A stretch of 64,000 bases of DNA from NCBI GenBank assembly GCA_020622085.1, contig JAHRYM010000001.1, positions 1,640,147 to 1,704,146 on the forward strand, written 5' to 3'. The notes under the pieces are model-generated. The model saw nothing but the letters and a program-made list of their open reading frames with translations. It did not search any database and was not told the origin of the DNA. A program made the position numbers and the translations under genes. This DNA comes from Paracoccaceae bacterium. GTDB lineage: Bacteria; Pseudomonadota; Alphaproteobacteria; Rhodobacterales; Rhodobacteraceae. Shown piece after piece: positions 25,760-34,775 of this stretch (position 1 is the stretch's first letter; each line of letters starts with the position of its first letter).

Positions 25760-27720
25760 ATCGCGGCGCCGGCCTTCAATCCCTCATAGACCGCTTCTTC
25801 GGCGGTGCGGGGTGCCAGCGCGTCACCGATGATGTGCAACTCGGTGCCCTGCCCGGCAAATCTTTCGGCCAGCGCGGCCGCCAGATCGTCCACCGGGCCG
25901 TGGCCAAGACTTGCGATCACGGTGTCGATTCCCTCCATCTCGACCGCATCGCCGGAGGCGGTGTGCTGCAGATAGACCGTATCGCCCGAGGTGCCGTAAA
26001 GCCGCATGTAGGGCCGCACCTCGACCCCCAGCCGGTGCAGGGTCGCCGCAAGATCGTCGCGGACGTAAAGCGGCAGCACCTCGCCGGCATGGGTGCCGTT
26101 GACGGCCAGGGTCACGCGCGATCCTTCCCGCGCGAGCATCTCGGCCAGCCCCGGCCCGATCCAGTCGCAGCGCCAGTCGGCGATCAGCACCCGCGCGCCC
26201 GGCCTCGCCTCGCGCCGCAGCACCTGCCAGGCGGTCAGGATGGGAATGGCGCCATCGGTCGGCAGGTCGGGCTGAAACGGTCTCGCGCCGGTGGCGAGGA
26301 TCACGGCATCGGGCGCCTTTGCCGCCACCAGATCTGGCGTGACAGCAACGCCACGCTCGACGCGAACGCCCGCAAGTTCCATCTCGCGCATCAGGTTGGT
26401 GACAATGCCGCCGAATTCCGCCCGGCGCGGCAGAAGCTGCGCCAGCAGTGCCTGCCCGCCCAACTGGCTGGCGGCTTCGAAGAGCGTCACTTCATGCCCG
26501 CGCGCCGCAGCCGTGGCGGCCGCCTTCATCCCCGCCGGCCCACCGCCGACGACCATGACGCGCTTGCGCCGCGTGACGGGGGTCAGGCGGCCATAGGCCA
26601 GCTCGCGGCCCGTCTCGGGGTGCTGGATGCAGGAAATCGGCAGTCCACGGTGGAAATGCCCGATGCAGGCCTGATTGCAGCCGATGCAGGCGCGGATATC
26701 GTCGGTTGCCCCCCGGCTGGCCTTTTGCGGCATGTCCGGGTCGCAGATCAGCGCGCGGGTCATGCCGCAGACATCGGCGTGACCGGCAGCCAGGATCGCC
26801 TCGGCCTCCTGCGGCTGGTTGATGCGACCGACGACGAAGACCGGGATCTTCAGCCGCTTGCGGAAGCGGCCCGCATCTGGGGCGACATAACCCGGCTGGT
26901 AGGCCATCGGCGGCGCGATGTGGATCGCGCCCCCGGTCGAGGCGGACGTGCCGGTGGTGATGCTGACGTAATCGAGCCGCGATCCGAGTGCTGCGCAGGC
27001 GTCTTCGGCCTCCGCCATGGTCAGGCCTTCGTCGTCGCGTTCGCCGGCGCTGATGCGCAGGCCGATGACGAAGCCTTCGTCGGTGGCAGCGCGGATCGCG
27101 TCACACACCTGTTCCAGAAACAGCAGGCGCCCCCCATCGCCGCCGCCATGGGCATCGCTGCGCTGGTTGACGCGCGGGTTGAGGAACTGCGACGGCAGGT
27201 AGCCGTGGCTCGCCACGACCTCGACCCCGTCGAAACCCGCAGCCCGCACCCGGCGCGCGGCCGCGGCGTAGCCCGCAACGATGTCCGCGATCATCGCCAC
27301 ATCCATCGCCCGGGGCATGACATGGAAGCGTTCATTGGGGCTTGCCGAGGGCGCATAGGCCACCGCCAGCAGGCCGTCGGCGCTTTCCATGATCTCGCGC
27401 CCTGGATGGAAAAGCTGCGACACGATCGCCGCGCCTTCGGCATGGACCGCATCGGCCAGCGCGCGGTAGCCGGGGATGCAGTCGTCCGAGGTCGCCATCA
27501 GCAGGTGCGAGGTGTAGCGCGCGGTTTCATGCACCCCCGCCACCTGCGTCACGATCAACCCGACGCCGCCCCTCGCCCGTGCGGCGTGATAGGCGACCAG
27601 CGCGGGATTGACCCTGCCTTCCGTCGGAAGGGTCGTATCATGCCCCGTCGACATGATGCGGTTCTTCAGCTCCATCCCGCGGATGGTCAGGGGTGAAAAC
27701 AGGTGCGGGAAACTGGCCAT
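25756..27720 (-). CDS. TMADH/dienoyl-CoA-reductase-type Fe-S flavoprotein, possible N-demethylase
   Basis: The 654-residue protein has an N-terminal FMN TIM barrel (residues ~1-340; FSPLTIRGMELKNRIMSTGH, SQLFHPGREIM, VASHGYLPSQFLNPRVNQR). A 4Fe-4S motif C-x2-C-x3-C-x11-C follows (CIGCNQAC onward, near residue 350), and then FAD/NAD-binding Rossmann domains (VMVVGGGPAGMKAA near 390). This is the layout of trimethylamine dehydrogenase, 2,4-dienoyl-CoA reductase and N-methylproline/stachydrine demethylases. I favour a methylated-amine or betaine substrate from overall resemblance, but cannot prove it. ATG 27718-27720 has GGAG upstream. An XRE-cupin regulator diverges from it. Confidence 0.88.
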   Translation of the reverse strand: MASFPHLFSPLTIRGMELKNRIMSTGHDTTLPTEGRVNPALVAYHAARARGGVGLIVTQVAGVHETARYTSHLLMATSDDCIPGYRALADAVHAEGAAIVSQLFHPGREIMESADGLLAVAYAPSASPNERFHVMPRAMDVAMIADIVAGYAAAARRVRAAGFDGVEVVASHGYLPSQFLNPRVNQRSDAHGGGDGGRLLFLEQVCDAIRAATDEGFVIGLRISAGERDDEGLTMAEAEDACAALGSRLDYVSITTGTSASTGGAIHIAPPMAYQPGYVAPDAGRFRKRLKIPVFVVGRINQPQEAEAILAAGHADVCGMTRALICDPDMPQKASRGATDDIRACIGCNQACIGHFHRGLPISCIQHPETGRELAYGRLTPVTRRKRVMVVGGGPAGMKAAATAAARGHEVTLFEAASQLGGQALLAQLLPRRAEFGGIVTNLMREMELAGVRVERGVAVTPDLVAAKAPDAVILATGARPFQPDLPTDGAIPILTAWQVLRREARPGARVLIADWRCDWIGPGLAEMLAREGSRVTLAVNGTHAGEVLPLYVRDDLAATLHRLGVEVRPYMRLYGTSGDTVYLQHTASGDAVEMEGIDTVIASLGHGPVDDLAAALAERFAGQGTELHIIGDALAPRTAEEAVYEGLKAGAAI

Positions 27721-27762
27721 GGTCGGCTCCATCTGGGATGGCGGGAAGCTAACGATGTCAGT

Positions 27763-27783
27763 AAAATATTCAATGAATTTTTT
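27763..27783. promoter_or_regulatory. 21-bp palindrome, candidate XRE-cupin operator
   Basis: The sequence AAAATATTCAATGAATTTTTT is symmetric about 27773, with perfect ATTCA/TGAAT inner arms, one mismatch, and outer A4/T4. It sits in an A+T-rich island in the 116-base divergent region between the flavoprotein and the XRE-cupin gene, a natural place for autoregulation and target control. Confidence 0.6.
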
Positions 27784-27836
27784 AACCATGGAAAAATCTC
27801 TTGTCCGAACCGTCAGGTTGCGCCAGCTTGTCGCCA

Positions 27837-28403
27837 ATGATGTCCGATGACCCACTGATCCTTGGCGAAAGGATGCGCGGGCTGCGCAAGCGGCGCGGGC
27901 TGACATTGGCAGAGCTTGCCTCCGCAGCCGGGCTGTCGACCGGCTACATCAGCCAGCTGGAACGCGACCTCGCCCAGCCCTCGATCCCGGCACTGGTGGC
28001 GATTGCCCGGGCGCTGGGCGTCACCGTGCAGTGGTTCTTTGCCGGCAGCCAACCCGTTCCGCCCGAAGAGCATGGCTTCGTCATCCGTCGCGCCAACCGG
28101 CTCAGCCTGTCCTATGCGGGCGGGATCGTCGATGAATTGCTGACGCCCAGGCTGAACCTGCAGGTCGAGATGATCCATACCCGCCTGCCCGCCGGGGCGG
28201 AAAGTGCCGAAAGCTACAGCCACGAGGGTGATGAGGTCGGACTGGTGCTGGAGGGCCGGGTCGAGTTCTGGGTGGCCGAGCGGCATTTCCTGTTGGCGGC
28301 GGGCGACAGCATCAGCTTTTCGTCGCAAAACCCGCACCGCTACCGCAACCCCGGTCCGGGTGATGCGGTGATCCTCTGGGCGATCAGTCCGCCCTGCTTC
28401 TGA
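27837..28403 (+). CDS. XRE-cupin transcriptional regulator
   Basis: The 188-residue protein has an N-terminal Xre-type helix-turn-helix at residues ~9-65 (LGERMRGLRKRRGLTLAELA, then STGYISQLERDLAQPSIPAL). A C-terminal cupin sensor domain covers residues ~110-185 (SHEGDEVGLVLEGRVEFWVA, then FSSQNPHRYRNPGPGDAVIL), with His/Glu metal-ligand positions. Such regulators (PuuR/DddR-like) often control amine or betaine catabolism. There are two adjacent ATG codons (27837, 27840); I list the first, but cannot choose between them since no good ribosome-binding site is seen. It diverges from the Fe-S flavoprotein, its likely target. Confidence 0.9.
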   Translation: MMSDDPLILGERMRGLRKRRGLTLAELASAAGLSTGYISQLERDLAQPSIPALVAIARALGVTVQWFFAGSQPVPPEEHGFVIRRANRLSLSYAGGIVDELLTPRLNLQVEMIHTRLPAGAESAESYSHEGDEVGLVLEGRVEFWVAERHFLLAAGDSISFSSQNPHRYRNPGPGDAVILWAISPPCF

Positions 28404-28525
28404 CGCGCCGGACGGCTTGACGCCCCGCCCCCCTGCCCCCAGATGGTAACGCAAGCGGTGGCCCCGGGGGGCCGGACCGGCCGGACATCGGCCCATAATG
28501 GCCAGATGGCCGGGAAAACCTCGAC

Positions 28526-29503
28526 ATGGCATCCCTTTCGATCCTCGATCTGGTCCGCGTCAACGAAGGATCGGACGCGCGCGTTGCACTCGACAATGCC
28601 CGCGCTCTCGCCGCGCGGGCCGAAGACTGGGGATACAAGCGGATCTGGTTTGCCGAGCATCACAACATGGAAGGCATCGCCAGCGCCGCGACCTCGATCG
28701 TGATCGCCCATATCGCCGCCGGGTCACGCACCATCCGCGTCGGTGCGGGCGGGATCATGCTGCCGAACCACTCGCCTTACATCATCGCCGAACAGTTCGG
28801 CACGCTGGCCCGGCTGTTTCCCGGCCGCATCGACCTTGGCCTTGGCCGCGCGCCGGGCACCGATCAGCTGACGCTGCGGGCCTTGCGCCGCGCTGCGGAC
28901 AGCGCGGATCGCTTTCCCTATGACGTGATGGAACTGCAATCCTACTTCGCCCCTGCCACGCCCGGAACGAAGATCCTGGCCGTTCCGGCGGCGGGAACCG
29001 GGGTGCCGCTCTGGATCCTCGGCTCCAGCACCTATGGCGCGATGCTGGCGGCGGAACTGGGCCTGCCCTATGCCTTCGCCTCGCATTTCGCGCCCGACAT
29101 GCTGATCCCGGCGCTCCAGACCTACCGGAGCCGCTTCAAGCCTTCGGCCCAGTTGGACCGCCCCTATGCGATGGTCGGGGTAAACGTCATCGCCGCCCGG
29201 ACGGATGCCGAGGCGCGACGCCTTGCCACCACGCAGCAGATGTCCTTCACCGGAATCTTCCGGGGTGCGCGCGGGCTGGCGCAGCCGCCGATCGAGGATA
29301 TCGAAACCTACTGGACCCCGGTGGAAAGGGCGCAGGTGCTGGCCATGCTTTCCCGCTCGATCATCGGCAGTCGGGGAACGGTGGCATCCGGCCTTGCGGC
29401 ACTGGTCGCGGAAACCGGCGCAGACGAGGTGATGGTGGTGTCGGACGTCCATGACTTCGACGCCCGCCTCCAGTCGTTCGAAATCATCGCGCAAACGGGC
29501 TGA
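28526..29503 (+). CDS. luciferase-like (LLM class) flavin-dependent oxidoreductase
   Basis: The 325-residue protein matches the bacterial luciferase-like monooxygenase fold: [20 protein letters not shown] at the start, [20 protein letters not shown] near residues 38-57, [36 protein letters not shown] and [20 protein letters not shown]. This is the YhbW-type subgroup that usually uses FMNH2, but its physiological substrate is unknown. A GGGA sequence precedes ATG 28526. It follows the XRE-cupin gene by 122 bases on the same strand and could belong to that regulon. Confidence 0.92.
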   Translation: MASLSILDLVRVNEGSDARVALDNARALAARAEDWGYKRIWFAEHHNMEGIASAATSIVIAHIAAGSRTIRVGAGGIMLPNHSPYIIAEQFGTLARLFPGRIDLGLGRAPGTDQLTLRALRRAADSADRFPYDVMELQSYFAPATPGTKILAVPAAGTGVPLWILGSSTYGAMLAAELGLPYAFASHFAPDMLIPALQTYRSRFKPSAQLDRPYAMVGVNVIAARTDAEARRLATTQQMSFTGIFRGARGLAQPPIEDIETYWTPVERAQVLAMLSRSIIGSRGTVASGLAALVAETGADEVMVVSDVHDFDARLQSFEIIAQTG

Positions 29504-29682
29504 GGGTGGCCAGCGCCCCGGTGCCGACGCCAAGGCCTTTTGCGCTACCACCAATTGCCGCATCGCCAGCCCGGAACGCAGCGGCATTCATTGACATTGG
29601 GCCGGGAATCGAAAACTGACTGTCCTGCACAGGTTTTAAGGCAGCCCCCAAAGGCTGCCACCCGGTCCGACGAGGGTTCCAC

Positions 29683-30960
29683 ATGATCAAACGACTCATC
29701 ATCGCAATCATCCTGCTGGCTCTGATCGGGGGTGGGCTCGTTGGCTTCAACCTCTACAAGGCGAAGATGATCGCGCAGTTCTTCGCCTCGCGCCCCGTCC
29801 CGCCGGCGGTGGTCTCGACGGTCGAGGCCAGGCCCGGGGAGTGGCTTCCGGTGATCGAGGCGATCGGCACCGTCAACGCCTCGCAGGGCGTCGATCTGAC
29901 GGTCGAAACGGCAGGTGTGGTCAAGGAGATCCTGTTCAAGCCCAGCCAGCATGTCGCGGCCGGGGAGGTTCTGCTGCGGCTCGACAATGTCGTGCAGCGC
30001 GCCGACCTGGAGGCCGCGCGCACGGCGCTGGAGCTTGACCGCACCAACCTGCGGCGCGCGCAGGAACTGCAAAGCCGGGGCGTGGCCTCGAACGTGTCGC
30101 TCGACAGTTCCGAAGCCGCCGCCCGCGCCTCGGAGGCGCAGGTGGCGCGTGCCACGGCGATTGTGGAACAGCGGCAACTGAGCGCGCCCTTCGCGGGGGC
30201 CATAGGGCTCAGCCGGGTCGACCTGGGGCAATATGTGGCGCCGGGGATGATCGTGACCACGCTTCAGGATCTGGACACGATGCGCGTGGATTTCAGCCTG
30301 CCCGAACAGGAACTTCCCAGCCTGGCGATCGGCCTGCCACTCGATGTGCGCATCGAGGGCGCCGAACAGGCGTTCCGCGGCGAGATCGCGGGCATTGATC
30401 CGCGTGTCGACCCGTCAAGCCGCATGGTCTCGATCCGGGGCACGATCCAGGGGGTGAACGGCGGACTGACGCCGGGACAGTTCGTGCGGATCAAGGTCGA
30501 GCTGCCGAAGGAAGACGGCGTGATCGCCCTGCCGCAGACCACGCTGGTTTCAAGCCTTTATGGCGATTACGTCTATGTCGTGCGCCCGAAACCCGCCGAT
30601 GCCAACGCCGCCGCCCCAGCGGGCGCGGACCAGTCGGCCAAGGACGCGCCGCAACTGGCGCTGTCGCAGATCTTCGTAAAGGTCGGCCGTCGCTCGGGCG
30701 GGCAGGTCGAGATTCTTGACGGGATCGTGCCCGGCGACCAGGTCGTGACGGCAGGCCAGAACCGGTTGTCGAACGGCATGCCCGCCGTGGTTGACAACAG
30801 CGTAAACCCGGCCGTCCCGGGGGGGAACGCGGCAGCCGCCGGCCCGGCGGACGGTCCCGCCCAAGACGCCACGAATGCTGCTACCGGCACCGCGCCTGAC
30901 GCATCAGCCCCCACCGCCACCGACACCGGCAACGCCGGCGAAGGGACGGCCAGCCAATGA
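29683..30960 (+). CDS. RND efflux periplasmic adaptor (first pair)
   Basis: The 425-residue membrane fusion protein links an inner-membrane RND pump to an outer-membrane channel. It has an N-terminal signal-anchor helix (residues 4-24), barrel-sandwich/lipoyl halves around GTVNASQGVDLTVETAGVVK and SAPFAGAIGLSRVDLGQYVA, a coiled coil near residues 105-165, a beta-barrel domain and a membrane-proximal domain. The last ~50 residues are a low-complexity Ala/Gly/Pro/Thr tail, longer than usual. No lipobox is present. GAGGG precedes ATG 29683. The stop overlaps the pump start (ATGA), so the two are coupled. Confidence 0.93.
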   Translation: MIKRLIIAIILLALIGGGLVGFNLYKAKMIAQFFASRPVPPAVVSTVEARPGEWLPVIEAIGTVNASQGVDLTVETAGVVKEILFKPSQHVAAGEVLLRLDNVVQRADLEAARTALELDRTNLRRAQELQSRGVASNVSLDSSEAAARASEAQVARATAIVEQRQLSAPFAGAIGLSRVDLGQYVAPGMIVTTLQDLDTMRVDFSLPEQELPSLAIGLPLDVRIEGAEQAFRGEIAGIDPRVDPSSRMVSIRGTIQGVNGGLTPGQFVRIKVELPKEDGVIALPQTTLVSSLYGDYVYVVRPKPADANAAAPAGADQSAKDAPQLALSQIFVKVGRRSGGQVEILDGIVPGDQVVTAGQNRLSNGMPAVVDNSVNPAVPGGNAAAAGPADGPAQDATNAATGTAPDASAPTATDTGNAGEGTASQ

Positions 30961-33900
30961 GCCTGTCGGACATCTTCATCAAGCGGCCGGTGCTTTCGGT
31001 CGTCTTCGGCCTGTTGATCCTGCTTCTGGGTCTGCAAGGCGTGTTCAACCTGCAGGTCCGCCAGTATCCGAAGGTGGACGAGACGGTGATCACCATCACC
31101 ACCGTCTATCCGGGCGCCGCCGCCGACCTGATCCAGGGCTTCGTGACATCGCCCATCGCGCGCGCCGTCGCCACGACGGAAAACGTCGACTACGTCACCT
31201 CGCAGTCGCGGCCCTCGGCCTCGGTCGTCACCGTCAACATGCGACTGGGCGCGGACCCCGACGTGGCGCTGACGGAAGTCATGTCCAAGGTCCAGGAGGT
31301 GCGCAGCCAGCTTCCCGCCGACGCCAAGGATCCGACCATCGTCAAGGGCACGGGCATGACCTTCGCCACGATGTATCTGGCGATGCAGAACCCCAACATG
31401 ACGCCCGAGCAACTGACCGAATACATCGAGCGCGTGATCCGGCCCCGCATGTCCACCATCCCCGGCGTGGCGGAAATCCAGGTGATCGGCGGGCAGGAAT
31501 ACGCCATGCGGGTCTGGATCGACCCGATCCGACTTGCTGGCCACGGGTTGACGGCGGCCGAGGTGATGGCGGCGATCAACAGCGCCAACTTCCTTTCGGC
31601 GCCGGGCAAGACCCGCAACGAATACGTCACCTATTCGATCACCATGCAGTCCACCCTGCAAACGCCCGAAGCCTTCGGCGCGCTGCCGATCAAGTCGGAC
31701 GGCGATCAGGTGGTGCGGCTGCGCGACGTGGCGCGGGTCGAACTCGCCGCCGCATCGACCGACACGGTCGTGACCTTCAACGGCGAACCGGGCACCTTCA
31801 TCGGTGTCTTCCCGACACCCGCGACCAACCCGCTCGACATGTCGGCGGCGGTGATCGACGAACTGCCCTCGATCCAGGCGGGCCTGCCGCAGGGCATGTC
31901 GGTCAAGATGGTCTATGACAGCACCGAACAGATCAGCGCCTCGATCGACGAGGTGTTCAAGACCATCGCCGAAGCCGTGGCCATCGTCATCGTCATCATC
32001 CTCTTGTTCCTCGGCTCGTTCCGGTCGGTGCTGATGCCCATCATCACCATCCCGCTGTCGCTGGTGGGGGTGATGTTCATCCTGTTCATGCTGGGCTATT
32101 CGATCAACCTCCTGTCGCTTCTGGCGATGGTGCTGGCGATCGGACTGGTAGTCGATGACGCCATCGTTGTGGTCGAGAACATCCACCGCCATATCGAGGA
32201 GGGGCTGAGGCCGATGCAGGCGGCCTTCCTTGGGATGAAGGAAATCTTCGGCCCCGTCGTCGCCATGACGATCACGCTCGCCGCCGTCTTTGCGCCCCTT
32301 GCCTTCACCGGGGGCCTGACCGGATCCCTGTTCCGGGAATTTGCGATGACACTTGCGGGGGCCGTGGTCATTTCGGGGATGGTGGCACTGACCATCACGC
32401 CGATGATGGCGGCGCGGATCCTGAAACGCGGCGGCCACAGCCGGTTCCAGATGTTCGTCGACAATACCTTCGACCGGCTGGCGGCTTGGTATGAACGGCG
32501 CGTCTCAAGTTCGCTCGACTACCGGCCCGTCACGGTGCTGACGGTCGTCGTTCTGGTCGGGCTGATGGGCTGGCTTTACACCAAGACCTCAAGCGAGCTG
32601 GCGCCCGAGGAAGATATCGGCGCGCTTTTCGCCATCGTCAATGCGCCGCCCTATGCGACCTCGGATTACACGGACACCTACATCCGCCAGATCCGCGACA
32701 AGACCCACGATCTGCCCGAGCGCAAGATCGACTTCTCGATCACCGGCTTCGGCGGCGCAACGAACAGCGGCATCGCGCTCTGGGCCTTCAAGGACTGGGC
32801 CGACCGCGACCGGTCGCAAAAGGACATCCAGACCGACCTTCAGGCACGGATCGACACCGTTGCAGGCGTGCAGGCCTTCGTCTTTTCGCCGCCGTCGCTT
32901 CCCGGTGCGGGCGGGGGGCTTCCGATCGGATTGGTCCTGCAATCGACGGGCGACCCCTCGCGCGTCTACGAGGTGGGCGAAGAGATCAAGCAGCAGGCCA
33001 TGGCTTCGGGCAAGTTCATCGTCGTGCAGAATTCGCTGGCCTTCAACGCACCGCAGGTGACGGTCACCATCGACCGCGAACGGGCGGCGGCGCTGAACCT
33101 GCCGGCGCGCGAGATCGGCGCCACGCTGAGCCTGCTGGTCGGCGGCGGATCGTTCGCGCAGTTCGACCGCGATTCGAACAGCTACGACATCATCATGCAG
33201 GTGCCCGAAGCCTATCGGGCCAATCCCGAGAGCCTTGGCAAGTTCTACGTCCGCTCGCTCAGTGGCCAGATGGTGCCGCTCTCGGCGGTGGCGCAGATCA
33301 CCACCAATGTCTCGCCCGCCGCGATCGAACAGTTCAACCAGCTCAACTCGACCACGATCAGCGCCCTGCCCATGGTCGGCACTTCGACGGGCGACGGGCT
33401 GGCCACGCTTCTGGAGATTGCCAAGCCGATCCTGCCCGACGGGTTCTTCATCGACTATTCCGGCCAGTCCCGGCTGGAGGTGACGGAAGGCAATACCATC
33501 GTCATCGCCTTCGCGCTGGCGATCGTCGCCATCTATCTGGTGCTTTCGGCGCAGTTCGAAAGCTTCCGCGATCCGCTGATCATCCTGATGTCGGTGCCCC
33601 TGTCGATCTTCGGGGCCATCGTGCCCCTGAACCTCGGGCTTGGCACGCTCAACATCTACACGCAGGTGGGCCTGATCACGCTGATCGGGCTGATTACCAA
33701 GCACGGCATCCTGCTGGTGGAGTTTGCCAACCAGATCCGCCGCGACCGGGGCCTTTCGCGCCGCGACGGCATCATCGCTTCGGCCAAGGTGCGGCTCAGG
33801 CCGATCCTGATGACCACGGCGGCGATGGCGCTGGGGGTCGTGCCGCTGATCACGGCGCAAGGCGCGGGTGCTGCGGCGCGCTATTCGATGGGGCTGGTGA

Positions 33901-34037
33901 TCTTTTCCGGCATCAGCATCGGCACGATCTTCACGCTTTTCGTGGTGCCGATGTTCTACACCCTGATTTCCCCGCGCGAGATGCCGCGCGCCCCCGAGGA
34001 ACCGGACGCGAAGCTGGCGGCAGGTGCCGGGCACTGA
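30957..34037 (+). CDS. RND multidrug efflux pump, HAE1 type (first pair)
   Basis: The 1026-residue protein is a complete inner-membrane RND transporter with twelve helices and two large periplasmic loops. It opens SLSDIFIKRPVLSVVFGLLI. The TM4 proton-relay Asp pair appears in IGLVVDDAIVVVENIHRHIE, and the TM10 Lys in LIGLITKHGILLVEFANQ, so the coupling residues are intact. The periplasmic segment LSGQMVPLSAVAQITTNVSP is typical of the pump head. It is translationally coupled to its adaptor; no outer-membrane factor follows, so it must share a TolC-like channel encoded elsewhere. Substrates cannot be predicted. Confidence 0.96.
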   Translation: MSLSDIFIKRPVLSVVFGLLILLLGLQGVFNLQVRQYPKVDETVITITTVYPGAAADLIQGFVTSPIARAVATTENVDYVTSQSRPSASVVTVNMRLGADPDVALTEVMSKVQEVRSQLPADAKDPTIVKGTGMTFATMYLAMQNPNMTPEQLTEYIERVIRPRMSTIPGVAEIQVIGGQEYAMRVWIDPIRLAGHGLTAAEVMAAINSANFLSAPGKTRNEYVTYSITMQSTLQTPEAFGALPIKSDGDQVVRLRDVARVELAAASTDTVVTFNGEPGTFIGVFPTPATNPLDMSAAVIDELPSIQAGLPQGMSVKMVYDSTEQISASIDEVFKTIAEAVAIVIVIILLFLGSFRSVLMPIITIPLSLVGVMFILFMLGYSINLLSLLAMVLAIGLVVDDAIVVVENIHRHIEEGLRPMQAAFLGMKEIFGPVVAMTITLAAVFAPLAFTGGLTGSLFREFAMTLAGAVVISGMVALTITPMMAARILKRGGHSRFQMFVDNTFDRLAAWYERRVSSSLDYRPVTVLTVVVLVGLMGWLYTKTSSELAPEEDIGALFAIVNAPPYATSDYTDTYIRQIRDKTHDLPERKIDFSITGFGGATNSGIALWAFKDWADRDRSQKDIQTDLQARIDTVAGVQAFVFSPPSLPGAGGGLPIGLVLQSTGDPSRVYEVGEEIKQQAMASGKFIVVQNSLAFNAPQVTVTIDRERAAALNLPAREIGATLSLLVGGGSFAQFDRDSNSYDIIMQVPEAYRANPESLGKFYVRSLSGQMVPLSAVAQITTNVSPAAIEQFNQLNSTTISALPMVGTSTGDGLATLLEIAKPILPDGFFIDYSGQSRLEVTEGNTIVIAFALAIVAIYLVLSAQFESFRDPLIILMSVPLSIFGAIVPLNLGLGTLNIYTQVGLITLIGLITKHGILLVEFANQIRRDRGLSRRDGIIASAKVRLRPILMTTAAMALGVVPLITAQGAGAAARYSMGLVIFSGISIGTIFTLFVVPMFYTLISPREMPRAPEEPDAKLAAGAGH

Positions 34038-34045
34038 GACAGACC

Positions 34046-34099
34046 GGGCGGGCCTGCACCGGGCTGGCCTCCACCGGGCTGGCCTCCACCGGGCTGGCC
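34046..34099 (+). repeat. 15-bp tandem repeat, 3.6 copies
   Basis: Units begin at 34046 (GGGCGGGCCTGCACC, two differences), 34061 and 34076 (both GGGCTGGCCTCCACC), with a partial copy at 34091-34099. The array starts nine bases after the pump stop codon. The unit length is a multiple of three, but no gene spans it. Confidence 0.9.
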
Positions 34100-34194
34100 G
34101 CTCCTGCCAAAGTGACCGGCTGCCCGGCTTGCCGGACCAGCACCCGCGCACCATCTTCGCATGACCGCTCAGGCATCGGGCCGGACCGCCAAGG

Positions 34195-34224
34195 GGAGGA
34201 TGCGCGATGGGAGGATGCGCGATG
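34195..34224 (+). repeat. 15-bp direct duplication carrying ribosome-binding site and start codon
   Basis: GGAGGATGCGCGATG occurs twice in perfect tandem (34195-34209 and 34210-34224). Each copy contains a GGAGG ribosome-binding site and, seven bases later, the ATG of the cupin gene, giving two in-frame starts (34207 and 34222) with identical initiation contexts. Confidence 0.9.
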
Positions 34225-34566
34225 GGAACCGAAAAGGCGGCCCCGGAGACCAGGGGCGTCACGGTGGAACTGCTGTCGGTGCTCGATCTGGGGCCGGAAA
34301 TCGCGGGGATGGACGGGCGCCGGATGCGGATGCGCAAGGTGACGATCGCCCCCGGCGGCGTCTTCGGCCCGCTGCATGATCATGTGGACCGGCCGGGCGC
34401 CGTCTTCATCCTGGAAGGTACCATCACCGATCACCGCGGCGGCGTCGCCACGGACTACGGCCCGGGTCCGGGCTGGCCCGAAGACCACGACACCCTGCAC
34501 TGGCTGGAAAACCGCGGAACAATTCCGGCGGTGGAAATCTCGGTCGACATCATCCGGCAGGGTTGA
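34222..34566 (+). CDS. small cupin-domain protein
   Basis: The 114-residue protein is a single cupin barrel: MRKVTIAPGGVFGPLHDHVD supplies metal-ligand His residues, FILEGTITDHRGG and a late His/Trp pair in DTLHWLENRG complete the two cupin motifs. Function is not predictable; such proteins bind small polar ligands or metals. Translation could also begin five codons earlier at ATG 34207, because a tandem duplication copied the ribosome-binding site with the start codon. It sits between two RND efflux pairs, reading in the same direction, so it may be co-transcribed with them. Confidence 0.8.
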   Translation: MGTEKAAPETRGVTVELLSVLDLGPEIAGMDGRRMRMRKVTIAPGGVFGPLHDHVDRPGAVFILEGTITDHRGGVATDYGPGPGWPEDHDTLHWLENRGTIPAVEISVDIIRQG

Positions 34567-34775
34567 AGTCTGCGCGCCGGTGCAGGGCGCGGGCACCCTT
34601 CGCAGGTTTTTCGCCCGACGCGCGACGGAAAGTGCCGCTTGCCCCCGTTTCACCCGGAGCGACGCGGTGTCGCCCGCTGCGGCGATTGCCGCGCCCCGCC
34701 ATCGGGCCTAAGCTTTGCCCGCCAGACCTGACCCCGGCTGGCCGAAGGTCCGCCACGCCCACGCCCCGGAGCCCC

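Noticed and set aside
30573-32438. 621-codon open frame on the minus strand opposite the first RND adaptor/pump
   Set aside because: His/Asp/Arg-rich shadow translation crossing the junction of two clear genes.
34046-34224. CRISPR-like array
   Set aside because: Units are contiguous 15-mers with no unique spacers, so these are simple tandem repeats.
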